NCBI GenBank assembly: GCA_026986085.1
Contig: JALSPE010000087.1
Location: forward strand, 1 to 17,597
DNA length: 17,597 nt
DNA from: Campylobacteraceae bacterium
Lineage (GTDB): Bacteria; Campylobacterota; Campylobacteria; Campylobacterales; Sulfurovaceae
Direction of reading: 5' to 3'
Under the pieces are notes generated by a model, which worked only from the letters and a program-made list of their open reading frames with translations, ran no database searches and was not told the DNA's origin. Below are positions 8,319-15,148 of this stretch, piece by piece. A program made the translations under genes and the position numbers. Numbering within the stretch: position 1 is the stretch's first letter; every line of letters starts with the position of its first letter.

Positions 8319-8409
8319 GGACAGTTGGGTGAGTTGGCTGAAACCACACCCCTGCTAAGGGTGCGTACTCGAAAGGGTACCGAGGGTTCGAATCCCTCAC
8401 TGTCCGCCA
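8319..8409 (+). tRNA. tRNA-Ser (anticodon GCU)
   Basis: A complete 91-nt class II tRNA. The acceptor arms GGACAGT (8319-8325) and ACTGTCC (8399-8405) pair fully, the discriminator is G, and CCA is encoded. The anticodon stem CACCC/GGGTG (8347-8351, 8359-8363) encloses the loop CTGCTAA, anticodon GCT at 8354-8356, reading AGC and AGU. A long variable arm (GTACTCGAAAGGGTACC region) and the T loop GGTTCGAATCC confirm serine. Confidence 0.97.
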
Positions 8410-8461
8410 TATATTCTACAAAATATAAAATCTTTTATTTTATTTAATAATTTAACTTTTA

Positions 8462-8546
8462 CACCTAATTTTAACTTATAATTTAACACAAACAGTTCCA
8501 CTGTAATACCTACAGAAAAAATTATATACAATCTCAAAAGATATTA
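8462..8546 (+). repeat. Dispersed 86-nt repeat, copy 1 (after tRNA-Ser)
   Basis: Aligned to 16754-16840, the first 38 nt differ at 3 positions (19 identical bases starting CACCTAATTTTAACTTATA), and the rest is similar with two small gaps, ending in GATATTA in both. The middle holds the small hairpin ACAGT-TCC-ACTGT (8492-8504). It begins about 52 nt after the tRNA and has no open reading frame. Confidence 0.7.
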
Positions 8547-8585
8547 AACACATAAAAGTTCAGCTATTTCATATTTAATATCCTC

Positions 8586-8664
8586 GGACCCTCGAATTCA
8601 TTCGAGGTAAAAAAGTTTAAACTCCAGTAGTAAGCTCAATAGACGCGAATGAATTCGCGTATCC
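8586..8664. repeat. Paired-palindrome element, copy B
   Basis: A 79-bp unit. It starts GGAC, then the palindrome CCTCGAAT-TC-ATTCGAGG (8590-8607), a 35-nt centre starting TAAAAAAG, then ACGCGAAT-GA-ATTCGCGT (8643-8660) and ATCC. The two palindromes are inverted relative to each other around a shared core, so the ends are imperfect terminal inverted repeats. It lies between tRNA-Ser and the 3' end of the antiporter gene. The rest of the 8410-8803 gap contains only the neighbouring repeats. Confidence 0.8.
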
Positions 8665-8754
8665 GTTTAAGTGGTATTTTTAGTTATATTGCAACATATA
8701 AAGTTAAGTTAATAATTACAAAAATTAAAATACAATTTTTCAACTAAATTATGC

Positions 8755-8786
8755 TTTTAAGATATATGCAAATATATATCTTAAAA
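8755..8786. repeat. 13-bp perfect inverted repeat after the antiporter gene
   Basis: TTTTAAGATATAT (8755-8767) is exactly complementary to 8774-8786 around a 6-nt loop. It lies 17 nt past the antiporter stop. Its T-run is on the 5' side of the stem when read in gene direction, so it may protect the mRNA end rather than act as a standard terminator. Confidence 0.55.
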
Positions 8787-8803
8787 ATAATTAATAACTA
8801 TAT

Positions 8804-9979
8804 TTAGTGGTAAAGTGTAGCAATGGTTGCATATGCTGCGAAGAACATCAAGTGTGATATTCCTTCAAAATAGTTTGTTTCACCATTATCAGTTGTTTTC
8901 CATGCTAATATAATAGTAAGAAGTAGAGCTCCAACTTGAAAGGCATTAAAATCTAACATTAACTGAATTCCATTACTATAAGAGAGTAACATTAAAATTG
9001 GAACAGTAAGCATAATAGATACAGTAGAAGCACCCATGGCAATATTTACAACTCTTTGAATTTCATCATTTTTAGCCGCTTTAACTGCTGTCATAATTTC
9101 AGGAGATACCGCAATAATTGCAATTATCAAACCAGCAAGACCAGAAGAGATACCATAATCTTTTGCTAAAACCATACCATCTTTTGCAAAAATCTCTGCT
9201 AAAACACCAATCATAAATATGAGTATAAATATTACAAATAAATTCACAATACTTGGAAGTCTATCAAAGATATAACTATCATTACCTTGTATAATACACT
9301 CACTACTCTCTTTATCTTTATGCTTTTTTAATAAGAACATTCTACTTTTAGCTGTAGATTTAAAAAACTCTTTATGTGTTTTTGTCTGAAAAATAAATAT
9401 AAAAATATAGAATATAAACAGAATAACAGAGATTACAACAGATGCTTGAAATAGTTTTTGTTCATTATTTGTATAGTTTAATATACTAGGAACCAACAGA
9501 GCACAAGTTGCAACAAGTAAAATTGTTGTGTATGTGCTAGATGTATCCTCGTTATGCTCCTGCTCTTTGTAGCTTAAACCACCAATCAAAACAGCAAGTC
9601 CTAACAAAACATTCATATCAACAATAACAGCAGAAATTATACCACCCTTTACAGTATCTAACCCTTGTTCTGTTCCTGTTGCATGTAGTATAATCATAAA
9701 TAGTAAAACTATCTCTACAACAACTGCCGAAAATGTCAATACAAAACTTGCATATGGCTCTTCAAATCTCTCTGCAAGTATATCTGCAATCTCTGCAACA
9801 GTCATAGAAAAAGCACCAATTGCTATTGCCGTAAATATAACACTTAAATTTAAATTACCAAGAGAATGAAAGTAGAATGAAAGTAAAGAGAATATGACAC
9901 CTAAAATAATATCTATATACTCAGCCAAAAAATGTTTTAAATAAACACCCTTACTAATCGAGGGAGGTTGCGAATCCAA
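8804..9979 (-). CDS. chaA: ChaA-type calcium/sodium:proton antiporter
   Basis: A 391-residue integral membrane protein of the cation/Ca2+ exchanger superfamily, which exports Ca2+ or Na+ (or K+) using the proton gradient. About ten to eleven hydrophobic helices are visible. Both alpha repeats can be seen: VAEIADILAERFEEPYASFVLTFSAVVVEI (about residues 61-90, with the EEPY stretch like E. coli ChaA EPYGTL) and GLIIAIIAVSPEIMTAVKAAKNDEIQRVVNIAMGAS in the second half, each with the conserved acidic residue. A charged cytoplasmic loop sits between the halves. It starts with TTG: AAGGAG at 9986-9991 lies 6 nt upstream, a near-ideal distance. The gap to the PAS-protein gene upstream is 46 nt, so the two are likely co-transcribed. 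Substrate cannot be told from sequence. Confidence 0.85.
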   Translation of the reverse strand: MDSQPPSISKGVYLKHFLAEYIDIILGVIFSLLSFYFHSLGNLNLSVIFTAIAIGAFSMTVAEIADILAERFEEPYASFVLTFSAVVVEIVLLFMIILHATGTEQGLDTVKGGIISAVIVDMNVLLGLAVLIGGLSYKEQEHNEDTSSTYTTILLVATCALLVPSILNYTNNEQKLFQASVVISVILFIFYIFIFIFQTKTHKEFFKSTAKSRMFLLKKHKDKESSECIIQGNDSYIFDRLPSIVNLFVIFILIFMIGVLAEIFAKDGMVLAKDYGISSGLAGLIIAIIAVSPEIMTAVKAAKNDEIQRVVNIAMGASTVSIMLTVPILMLLSYSNGIQLMLDFNAFQVGALLLTIILAWKTTDNGETNYFEGISHLMFFAAYATIATLYH

Positions 9980-10025
9980 AAATAACTCCTTAATTATAAT
10001 TTTTCGATATGATATTGATTTAATC

Positions 10026-10730
10026 TTAATATCTAATTAGAGGTATCTCAAAATAGACACTTTTTTCACTTAAATTTGAAACTAAGCACAACTCATTAGC
10101 CAACTCTTTAATATAATCATCATGAGTGCAGTGCCTTCCACTCGAGCTAAATTTTAAATCTATTAATGAGTATCTTTGACCATCTATTATAATATGCTCA
10201 CCAATTCCCAACTTTAGTGTAATATCTAAATAAGCAGTAGATTTAAATAGTGACAGACTCTTCCTTAATAGCTTTAAAAAGCCATTTTGATTAATCATGG
10301 TCTCTGGTAAATCCTGATCCGTAAAAAGTCTTATATCTGTATTTGATTCAATTTTAAATTGAACTATAGCAATATCTAAAAGCTTATTAATATTAGTTAA
10401 TATGTTACTATTTTTGGGGCTTTTTTTCTCTCTCTTTTCTCTTGGTCTATAGTATAATCTAACAGCAATCCACTCATCACAATTATAACTTACATTAATT
10501 GCATAAAAATTTAATTGATTATAGTTTAACTCAATTTGTGTAGTTTTAGAACCATACTCTTTTGGTGCATGTTTTAGGGCAATATTAAAAATATCTTGCA
10601 CAGAGGCATAACTCATTAAAATCTCTGCATTTGAGTTTAGATATAAAATCTTTCCACTATGATTAAATACAACTATTGGATTATTATCAACCTCTAGTAA
10701 AAATTTATAATCTATTTCAGAGCTGTTCAT
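10026..10730 (-). CDS. PAS protein with degenerate histidine-kinase-like C terminus
   Basis: A 234-residue soluble protein I recognise only by parts. Residues about 8-90 look like a PAS domain (FLLEVDNNPIVVFNHSGKILYLNSNAEILM). Residues about 115-232 resemble the end of a sensor kinase: a helix in the place of the N box (MINQNGFLKLLRKSLSLF), beta strands, and the typical closing VYFEIPLI. No H-box histidine and no DxGxG glycine box is visible, so it is probably not an active kinase and may be a sensor or scaffold. Its ATG overlaps the end of the upstream NtrC-like gene by 14 nt, so the two are probably made together and may interact. It could also be a diverged NtrB/FlgS-like protein. Confidence 0.65.
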   Translation of the reverse strand: MNSSEIDYKFLLEVDNNPIVVFNHSGKILYLNSNAEILMSYASVQDIFNIALKHAPKEYGSKTTQIELNYNQLNFYAINVSYNCDEWIAVRLYYRPREKREKKSPKNSNILTNINKLLDIAIVQFKIESNTDIRLFTDQDLPETMINQNGFLKLLRKSLSLFKSTAYLDITLKLGIGEHIIIDGQRYSLIDLKFSSSGRHCTHDDYIKELANELCLVSNLSEKSVYFEIPLIRY

Positions 10731-11439
10731 TTATCTTTTTCCTTAAAGTATTTCTATTTATCCCCAATACATCCGATAGCTTCAATTGAGATTTATATAT
10801 ATCCAATCCAGCGCTTAAAAGTGCCTTTTCAAATATTTCCAAATGCTCTTTGTATATATTACTGCCTTCATAATTGTTATAAAAGTAGTTATATAGTATC
10901 TTATATATATCACTTTTATCTAAATTTTTAAGTAATACAGATTTATATATAGAGCTCTTTAAACTCTTTAAATTTTTAGATATATCAATATCAGATGAAT
11001 CAATCTCTACCTCTTTATCTATATTGTATATCTTTTTTGCCTCTTCTATATACTCTTTACTAAACAACTTAACATCATCTTCTCTCTCCCGTAAAGATGG
11101 AATATGATATATAAATGCAAATTTATCTTCCAATCTGCTACTTATAGTTTTACTATTACAAATTGCCACAATATTGCTATTTTCAAAATCTAAAAAGTCC
11201 AAATCTGTAACTTTTTCAAAATTAGTTATTACAACATAGCTACTCTCATTTAAAGCTTTTTGTATATCTTTTAAATTCTCTCCACTTACCCAAATAGACT
11301 CTTTATACAATTTGCTAACCATACTCTTTTTGCCAACATGCGCTTCTCCATATATCAAAGATGATACAAGTAAATCTTTAGTATTCTCCAAAGATTGGTA
11401 TATTCTACTAATTGTTTCAGATTGGCTAATTATATACAT
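10717..11439 (-). CDS. Truncated NtrC-like (sigma-54 activator-type) protein with Fis helix-turn-helix
   Basis: A 240-residue protein related to the AAA+ domain of sigma-54 activators. A P-loop-like GEAHVGKKS (about 31-39) is followed by VVITNFEKV where Walker B (GTLFLDE) would stand, then AICNSK near the sensor I place and IPSLREREDDVKLF, which matches the family's LPPLRERREDI. The GAFTGA loop that contacts sigma-54 and about 70 residues around it are missing. The C terminus (about 200-240, KALLSAGLDIYKSQLKLSDVLGINRNTLRKKI) is a clear Fis-type DNA-binding helix-turn-helix. There is no receiver domain. AGGGAG lies 5-6 nt before the ATG. It probably binds DNA but is unlikely to activate sigma-54 polymerase; a repressor or anti-activator role is only a guess. 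Confidence 0.7.
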   Translation of the reverse strand: MYIISQSETISRIYQSLENTKDLLVSSLIYGEAHVGKKSMVSKLYKESIWVSGENLKDIQKALNESSYVVITNFEKVTDLDFLDFENSNIVAICNSKTISSRLEDKFAFIYHIPSLREREDDVKLFSKEYIEEAKKIYNIDKEVEIDSSDIDISKNLKSLKSSIYKSVLLKNLDKSDIYKILYNYFYNNYEGSNIYKEHLEIFEKALLSAGLDIYKSQLKLSDVLGINRNTLRKKINEQL

Positions 11440-11480
11440 ATAAACTCCCTAAAATATATACAATATAATATATAAACTAT

Positions 11481-11514
11481 GCTTAAAAAGTAATCAATTA
11501 TACTCTTTTAAAGC
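11481..11514. repeat. Inverted repeat around the end of the six-helix membrane protein gene
   Basis: GCTTAAAAAGTA (11481-11492) pairs with TACTCTTTTAAAGC (11501-11514), with a 2-nt bulge and a G-T pair, spanning the stop codon. A T-run (TTTTTATT) follows on the plus strand only, so it would terminate antisense rather than sense transcription, if it is a terminator. Confidence 0.35.
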
Positions 11515-12076
11515 TTTTTATTAAAAATATTATAATTAATAGTTCATTTATAAGTAGTAAATAGTGTAGATTATAAACTTGATCTTGCTTATTAGCAATA
11601 GAGTAGAAATTTTCTATAAATTTATAAAAGAGATAAGAGGCAACCATCCCAATTAAATACCCAATCTGCTTTGCGCTATCTACATCTTTTAAATTATCAT
11701 CACTCTTTAGGGCTAGTGTTTCAGCTCTAACTAAGTAGCTTCCAAAAGTAAAAGTAATTTGATAACCAATATATATTAACAAAGCAGTAGAGTAGGTATA
11801 TGGCTTTAATAAAAAAAAGATAACAACCACTAAAATAACAACCTCAACAAATAGAGATAGCCTAAAAAACCACTCTATTGTCATAATATATGGATATGCT
11901 CTTGCAATAAAAAGCATACCCAATGCCAATGCAATACCACCCAAAGAGTATATAGATGGAGATAGTGGAGTGTATAAAATAAATACACTCCCAACACTCA
12001 AACCCAAAAAGAGTGAGTTTAAGAGTTTATATATAATATAATTTTTTCTATTTATCTCTAAAGTTCCATTTTGCAT
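11498..12076 (-). CDS. Six-helix membrane protein coupled to the TonB receptor gene
   Basis: I do not recognise a family with confidence. The 192-residue product has about six hydrophobic helices: LLNSLFLGLSVGSVFILY, YSLGGIALALGMLFI, FFRLSLFVEVVILVVVIFFLL, ALLIYIGYQITFTFGSYLV, QIGYLIGMVASYLFYKFI and YLLLINELLIIIFLI. This matches half of a 12-helix major-facilitator fold, and the PLSPSIYSLGGIALALGMLFIAR start resembles such transporters. The start codon shares one base with the stop of the TonB-receptor gene (TAATG), so its synthesis is coupled to the receptor. An inner-membrane partner for uptake of the receptor's ligand is a fair inference; an unrelated membrane role is possible. The stop lies inside the inverted repeat at 11481-11514. 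Confidence 0.7.
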   Translation of the reverse strand: MQNGTLEINRKNYIIYKLLNSLFLGLSVGSVFILYTPLSPSIYSLGGIALALGMLFIARAYPYIMTIEWFFRLSLFVEVVILVVVIFFLLKPYTYSTALLIYIGYQITFTFGSYLVRAETLALKSDDNLKDVDSAKQIGYLIGMVASYLFYKFIENFYSIANKQDQVYNLHYLLLINELLIIIFLIKSFKRV

Positions 12077-13896
12077 TAAAATTTATACTCTACCCTTGCG
12101 CTAATTTCTCTACCAGCTGTGCTATAACCTTTTACACTCTCATACTTTTTATTTAATACATTTTTAGCACTTATACTAAATGATAGATTTTTATTTATAG
12201 TTTGTCTATAGTTTAAATTTACTAAAGTATAAGATTTTAACTCAACATCAGTTGGTAAATAATTAATATATGCCAAATCACTTCTCTTACCTACATATTG
12301 AATATTTGCACCTATTGTAATATTATCTGTTGGGTAGTAATCTACAAATAAATTTGCACTATTTTTTGGAACTCTGTAAAACTTATTACCCTTTTTGTCC
12401 TCTACATCAAATATATGTGTATAGTTAAATCTAATACTTAATGGAAGCTTTTCAAAGTTGTAACTAGAGCTAACCTCTATACCTTTTCTCTTAATATTAT
12501 AATCTAAATTATAATATTTCCACGATCCACCATCAAATGCAATAGTATCTTTTGTTTTAGCATAAAAGTATGTAATATTTAACACTCTCTTATACCCTAA
12601 AGTAAACTCAAACCCATTTGTAGATTCTGGATTTAACTCAATACCAACCATTGGATTAGCAAATTGATATAAGCTAGGAGTCTTATATGCACTATATACA
12701 TTAAATCCACTATGCAATCCAGGTAAAAACTTACAATCTCTCTTAACACCTACACGATATGTAAATTTATTCTTAAAGTTATTAAATTTGTCATATCTAA
12801 GCGTTGCGTTAAATAGTGTTTTAGCACCTAAAAGTTCATCAAAGCTATAACCATATCCAGCCCAAATAGCCTTGTTATTGTAGCTATCTTTAGAGTATGT
12901 TGTGCTAGAACTGTATCTATTATACTCCAACCCACCACTAACCATATGTTTTCCTAATATCTTTTTAGCATCTATAGAGTATCTATCACTCTTTCCATTA
13001 AAATCAGATATACCAAACGAAGATGTATAATCTCTCTTTATATCGTTTCTACTAGCTTTTGCATTTAATTCAAAACCATTTTTACTATAGTTGTATCCAA
13101 TGCCATATAGTTTCTCTTTAAAAGTAAATTTCTCCAAAGTTGAGTTTGCATTAGATGATGAATCATACTCTCCATTAGCATCTATATTATTATGAAAAAT
13201 ATCTACTTTAGAGTTTTTATCTATATTTAAAGATGCTCTAAAGTTAAATCTCTTATTTTTGTAACCATCAGCCTCAGCATCTCGAGGGAGTAGGGCAGAG
13301 AAGCCATTTGTCTTATAATAATCACCACTTATATAAAAATTACCAGCCTTACAGCTAGAGCCAATACCAAATCCAGCCTTTTTACTACTATATTTACCAT
13401 ATTCAGAATATAAATAGTTACCATTACTTTTTGTAACAATATTAACTACACCAGCAACAGCGTCAGCACCCCATAGACCACTTTGAGCCCCCTTTACTAT
13501 CTCGATTCTATCTACATTAGATATCATTACATTTGGAATACTAGAGCTAAAAGATGGGTCAGTAGGGTCACTTAAAGGAACACCATCTAATAAAAATTTA
13601 ACATTACCACTACCAAAACCTCTTAAATATACACTAGAGTTTGCTCCAGCCCCACCATTAGAAGATACAGAAAATCCAGACACATTAGATAATACCTCTT
13701 CTATACTCTTATAACCTCTATCTTCAATATCTTCACCAGTAATTACAACCACATTTGCAGTAGTATCAGACACCTTTGTATTAAACCTGTCACTAGCAGT
13801 TACTGTAATATCTTTTAACTTATACACCCCTTGCGCATTTGTATTTAATGTAAGTAAAAGCAATGTAGAAAGTGAATATAAAACTCTTTTTTTCAT
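12076..13896 (-). CDS. TonB-dependent outer membrane receptor, BtuB-like
   Basis: A TonB-gated outer-membrane transporter of about 606 residues, near the 614 of E. coli BtuB. It has a signal peptide (KKRVLYSLSTLLLLTLNTNA, cleavage before QG), a TonB-box-like segment LKDITVTASD near residues 28-36, a plug domain with VLSNVSGFSV, VYLRGFGSGNVKFLLDGVPLSDP and IEIVKGAQSGLWGADAVAGVVNIVTK, and a 22-strand-type barrel ending in VEYKF with C-terminal Phe. The plug is most like the BtuB/cobalamin group, but iron-complex receptors are similar and no cobalamin riboswitch is seen upstream, so the ligand is open. Two ATGs are in tandem; the second (13896) has AAGGA at 5 nt, the first (13899) only 2 nt. The next gene is joined by TAATG. 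Confidence 0.88.
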   Translation of the reverse strand: MKKRVLYSLSTLLLLTLNTNAQGVYKLKDITVTASDRFNTKVSDTTANVVVITGEDIEDRGYKSIEEVLSNVSGFSVSSNGGAGANSSVYLRGFGSGNVKFLLDGVPLSDPTDPSFSSSIPNVMISNVDRIEIVKGAQSGLWGADAVAGVVNIVTKSNGNYLYSEYGKYSSKKAGFGIGSSCKAGNFYISGDYYKTNGFSALLPRDAEADGYKNKRFNFRASLNIDKNSKVDIFHNNIDANGEYDSSSNANSTLEKFTFKEKLYGIGYNYSKNGFELNAKASRNDIKRDYTSSFGISDFNGKSDRYSIDAKKILGKHMVSGGLEYNRYSSSTTYSKDSYNNKAIWAGYGYSFDELLGAKTLFNATLRYDKFNNFKNKFTYRVGVKRDCKFLPGLHSGFNVYSAYKTPSLYQFANPMVGIELNPESTNGFEFTLGYKRVLNITYFYAKTKDTIAFDGGSWKYYNLDYNIKRKGIEVSSSYNFEKLPLSIRFNYTHIFDVEDKKGNKFYRVPKNSANLFVDYYPTDNITIGANIQYVGKRSDLAYINYLPTDVELKSYTLVNLNYRQTINKNLSFSISAKNVLNKKYESVKGYSTAGREISARVEYKF

Positions 13897-13925
13897 CATA
13901 ATCCTTCTTTTTAAAAAGAATTATG
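13897..13925 (-). promoter_or_regulatory. Palindrome over the ribosome site of the TonB receptor gene
   Basis: The transcript contains the perfect 16-bp palindrome TTCTTTTTAAAAAGAA (13905-13920), and its outer arms CAUAA and UUAUG can also pair, leaving GGA of the ribosome site bulged and the first AUG in the stem. It could be a protein operator or an RNA switch; it is not like a Fur box. The pattern is seen directly; the function is inferred. Confidence 0.5.
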
Positions 13926-13946
13926 CCCAAAGAAGTTAAAATATAG

Positions 13947-13952
13947 ATTATA
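13947..13952 (-). promoter_or_regulatory. Candidate -10 box of the TonB receptor gene
   Basis: TATAAT on the minus strand, about 50 nt before the start codon, inside the palindrome-like AGATTATAAATCT. A TTGACA lies just 4 nt upstream of it, too close to be its -35. No cobalamin-riboswitch-like sequence is present in the 468-nt gap 13900-14367, which otherwise holds the two repeat copies. Confidence 0.35.
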
Positions 13953-14094
13953 AATCTGTCAAGTTTATGTTGTAAAATGCTTAAAAAGAACAATCCATGA
14001 CTCTCATAAAAAAATATAAACATAAAATTACCAATAAAGAACTAACTTACACCCCACGGTCTTTCGAATTTAAAAGCCTAACACTCACTCTTCC

Positions 14095-14171
14095 TAATCC
14101 TCAAATTCATTCGAGGCAAAAAGTTCAAAGTGCATCGAAGCCACAACAAACGCGAATTAATTCGTATGTTC
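14095..14171. repeat. Paired-palindrome element, copy C (degenerate)
   Basis: A 77-bp unit of the same plan: CCTCAAAT-TC-ATTCGAGG (14099-14116), CAAAAAG, 33-nt centre, ACGCGAAT-TA-ATTCGTAT (14150-14167). Each dyad has weakened pairing. The centre agrees with copy D at 22 of 33 positions, so the two are tandem relatives about 131 bp apart. A further 6-bp hairpin GTTCGT/ACGAAC (14168-14189) follows. Confidence 0.7.
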
Positions 14172-14225
14172 GTAAAAAGCAAAACGAACCTGCCGAAATA
14201 AAAAATTAAAACACGCCACTCTTCT

Positions 14226-14302
14226 GGACCCTCGAATTCATTCGAGGCAAAAAGCCAAAACAACATTTAAGCGGAAACAAACGCGAATGAATTCGCGTGT
14301 CC
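14226..14302. repeat. Paired-palindrome element, copy D (best preserved)
   Basis: A 77-bp unit bounded by GGAC and GTCC. It holds CCTCGAAT-TC-ATTCGAGG (14230-14247), a 33-nt centre starting CAAAAAG, and ACGCGAAT-GA-ATTCGCGT (14281-14298). Each dyad has an 8-bp perfect stem. The left 22 bp and the reverse complement of the right 22 bp agree at 18 positions. It lies about 65 nt past the kdsB stop. Confidence 0.85.
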
Positions 14303-14367
14303 GTGAAACTCTATTCTAAATAAAAAACTACAATTTAACTTTAAAACAACAACTCAAAAAACTACTA

Positions 14368-15087
14368 CTATATTGTATGCATCTTCAAAGCTCTCTCTAA
14401 ATCCTCTTTTGTATCAATACCAAAGCTATGGCTTACTACCTCTTTTATAGCTATTTGGTAGCTATTTTCTAAAACTCTTAACTGCTCTAGCTTTTCTATA
14501 TCTTCCAAATAAGAGTTACCCATTTGACAAAATGCTTTTAACTTTTTATATGTAAAACCATAAAGCCCCAAGTGTGCCTTAAATTTATCTCTACTTGCAT
14601 CTCTGTCGTATGGTATTAATGCCCTAGAGAAATATAGTGCCTTACCATCTATGCTAGTTACAACTTTAACCAAATTTGGGCTCTTTGCATGAGTATAATC
14701 TACCAGTTTATAAAGCGTTGTAGCAATTACTCTCTCATCATCTGCATACTCTTTTGTTAAATCATAAAGAGTTTTAACCACACTATCTTCTATAAAAGGC
14801 TCATCTGCTTGAACATTTATGATAATCTCATCATCATTAACTCCAAGTTTTGTAGCAGCTTCGTAAATTCTATCTGTTCCAGAACTACAGCTACTGCTAG
14901 TCATCACAGCATCAAACCCACTACTTTTTGCAACATCTATAACATCTTTAGAATCTGTAGCAATTAATACTCTATCGATATCTTCAACAGCCTTTGCAGT
15001 GCGTATAACCATTGGTAAACCATCAATATCGGCTAATACTTTATTTGGAAAACGAGACGACTCAACTCTAGCAGGTATTATAATCAT
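14368..15087 (-). CDS. kdsB: 3-deoxy-manno-octulosonate cytidylyltransferase (CMP-Kdo synthetase)
   Basis: KdsB activates Kdo with CTP to CMP-Kdo, the donor for the inner core of lipopolysaccharide, in the cytoplasm. The 239-residue product matches the family's usual length of about 240-250. The nucleotide-binding start IIPARVESSRFPNKVL (residues 2-17), IATDSKDV, SGTDRIYEA, the metal-site NVQADEPFI, and the later SRALIPYDRD and HLGLYGF stretches are all present. AAGGA lies 7 nt before the ATG. It is divergent from purH across a 61-nt gap with a shared symmetric promoter. Nothing unusual is seen in the coding sequence. Confidence 0.95.
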   Translation of the reverse strand: MIIIPARVESSRFPNKVLADIDGLPMVIRTAKAVEDIDRVLIATDSKDVIDVAKSSGFDAVMTSSSCSSGTDRIYEAATKLGVNDDEIIINVQADEPFIEDSVVKTLYDLTKEYADDERVIATTLYKLVDYTHAKSPNLVKVVTSIDGKALYFSRALIPYDRDASRDKFKAHLGLYGFTYKKLKAFCQMGNSYLEDIEKLEQLRVLENSYQIAIKEVVSHSFGIDTKEDLERALKMHTI

Positions 15088-15110
15088 ACTTATCCTTATA
15101 AGTGCATTTG

Positions 15111-15124
15111 GGTATAATTATACC
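15111..15124. promoter_or_regulatory. Symmetric bidirectional promoter for kdsB and purH
   Basis: GGTATAATTATACC is a perfect 14-bp palindrome holding TATAAT on the plus strand (15113-15118) and TATAAT on the minus strand (15122-15117), overlapping by two bases. Predicted starts are near 15125 for purH and 15110 for kdsB, giving leaders of about 24 and 23 nt, each with a ribosome site. Confidence 0.65.
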
Positions 15125-15148
15125 ACGATTTTGTAAAAAGGAAAGCTA

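Noticed and set aside
8586..8664. Reading the palindromes as ordinary rho-independent terminators
   Set aside because: The dyads are followed by A-rich, not U-rich, sequence on the plus strand and no U-run follows on the minus strand, so they do not fit the standard form, though they may still affect 3' ends.
8319..8804. tRNA-Ser as the attachment site of an integrated element
   Set aside because: No integrase gene and no second copy of the tRNA 3' end occurs in the window; the genes beyond are chromosomal types.
9986..9998. Separate promoter directly before the antiporter gene
   Set aside because: The TATAAT on the minus strand at 9993-9998 would start transcription inside the AAGGAG ribosome site, so co-transcription from upstream is more likely.
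13905..13920. Fur box at the TonB receptor
   Set aside because: TTCTTTTTAAAAAGAA is palindromic but does not match the GATAATGATAATCATTATC pattern.
13997..14266. Short open frames on both strands (13997-14209 plus, 14078-14266 minus)
   Set aside because: They run through the paired-palindrome repeats and their protein content is repeat translation (for example NEFEG from the dyad). No ribosome site and no recognisable domain.
14095..14302. CRISPR array
   Set aside because: Only two tandem units are present, they differ from each other, and the spacing and internal palindromes do not fit repeat-spacer structure; no cas gene is nearby.
13900..14367. Cobalamin riboswitch upstream of the BtuB-like gene
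   Set aside because: I searched by eye for the conserved B12-box type sequence on the minus strand and found none; the space holds a -10 box, the palindrome and the two repeat copies.
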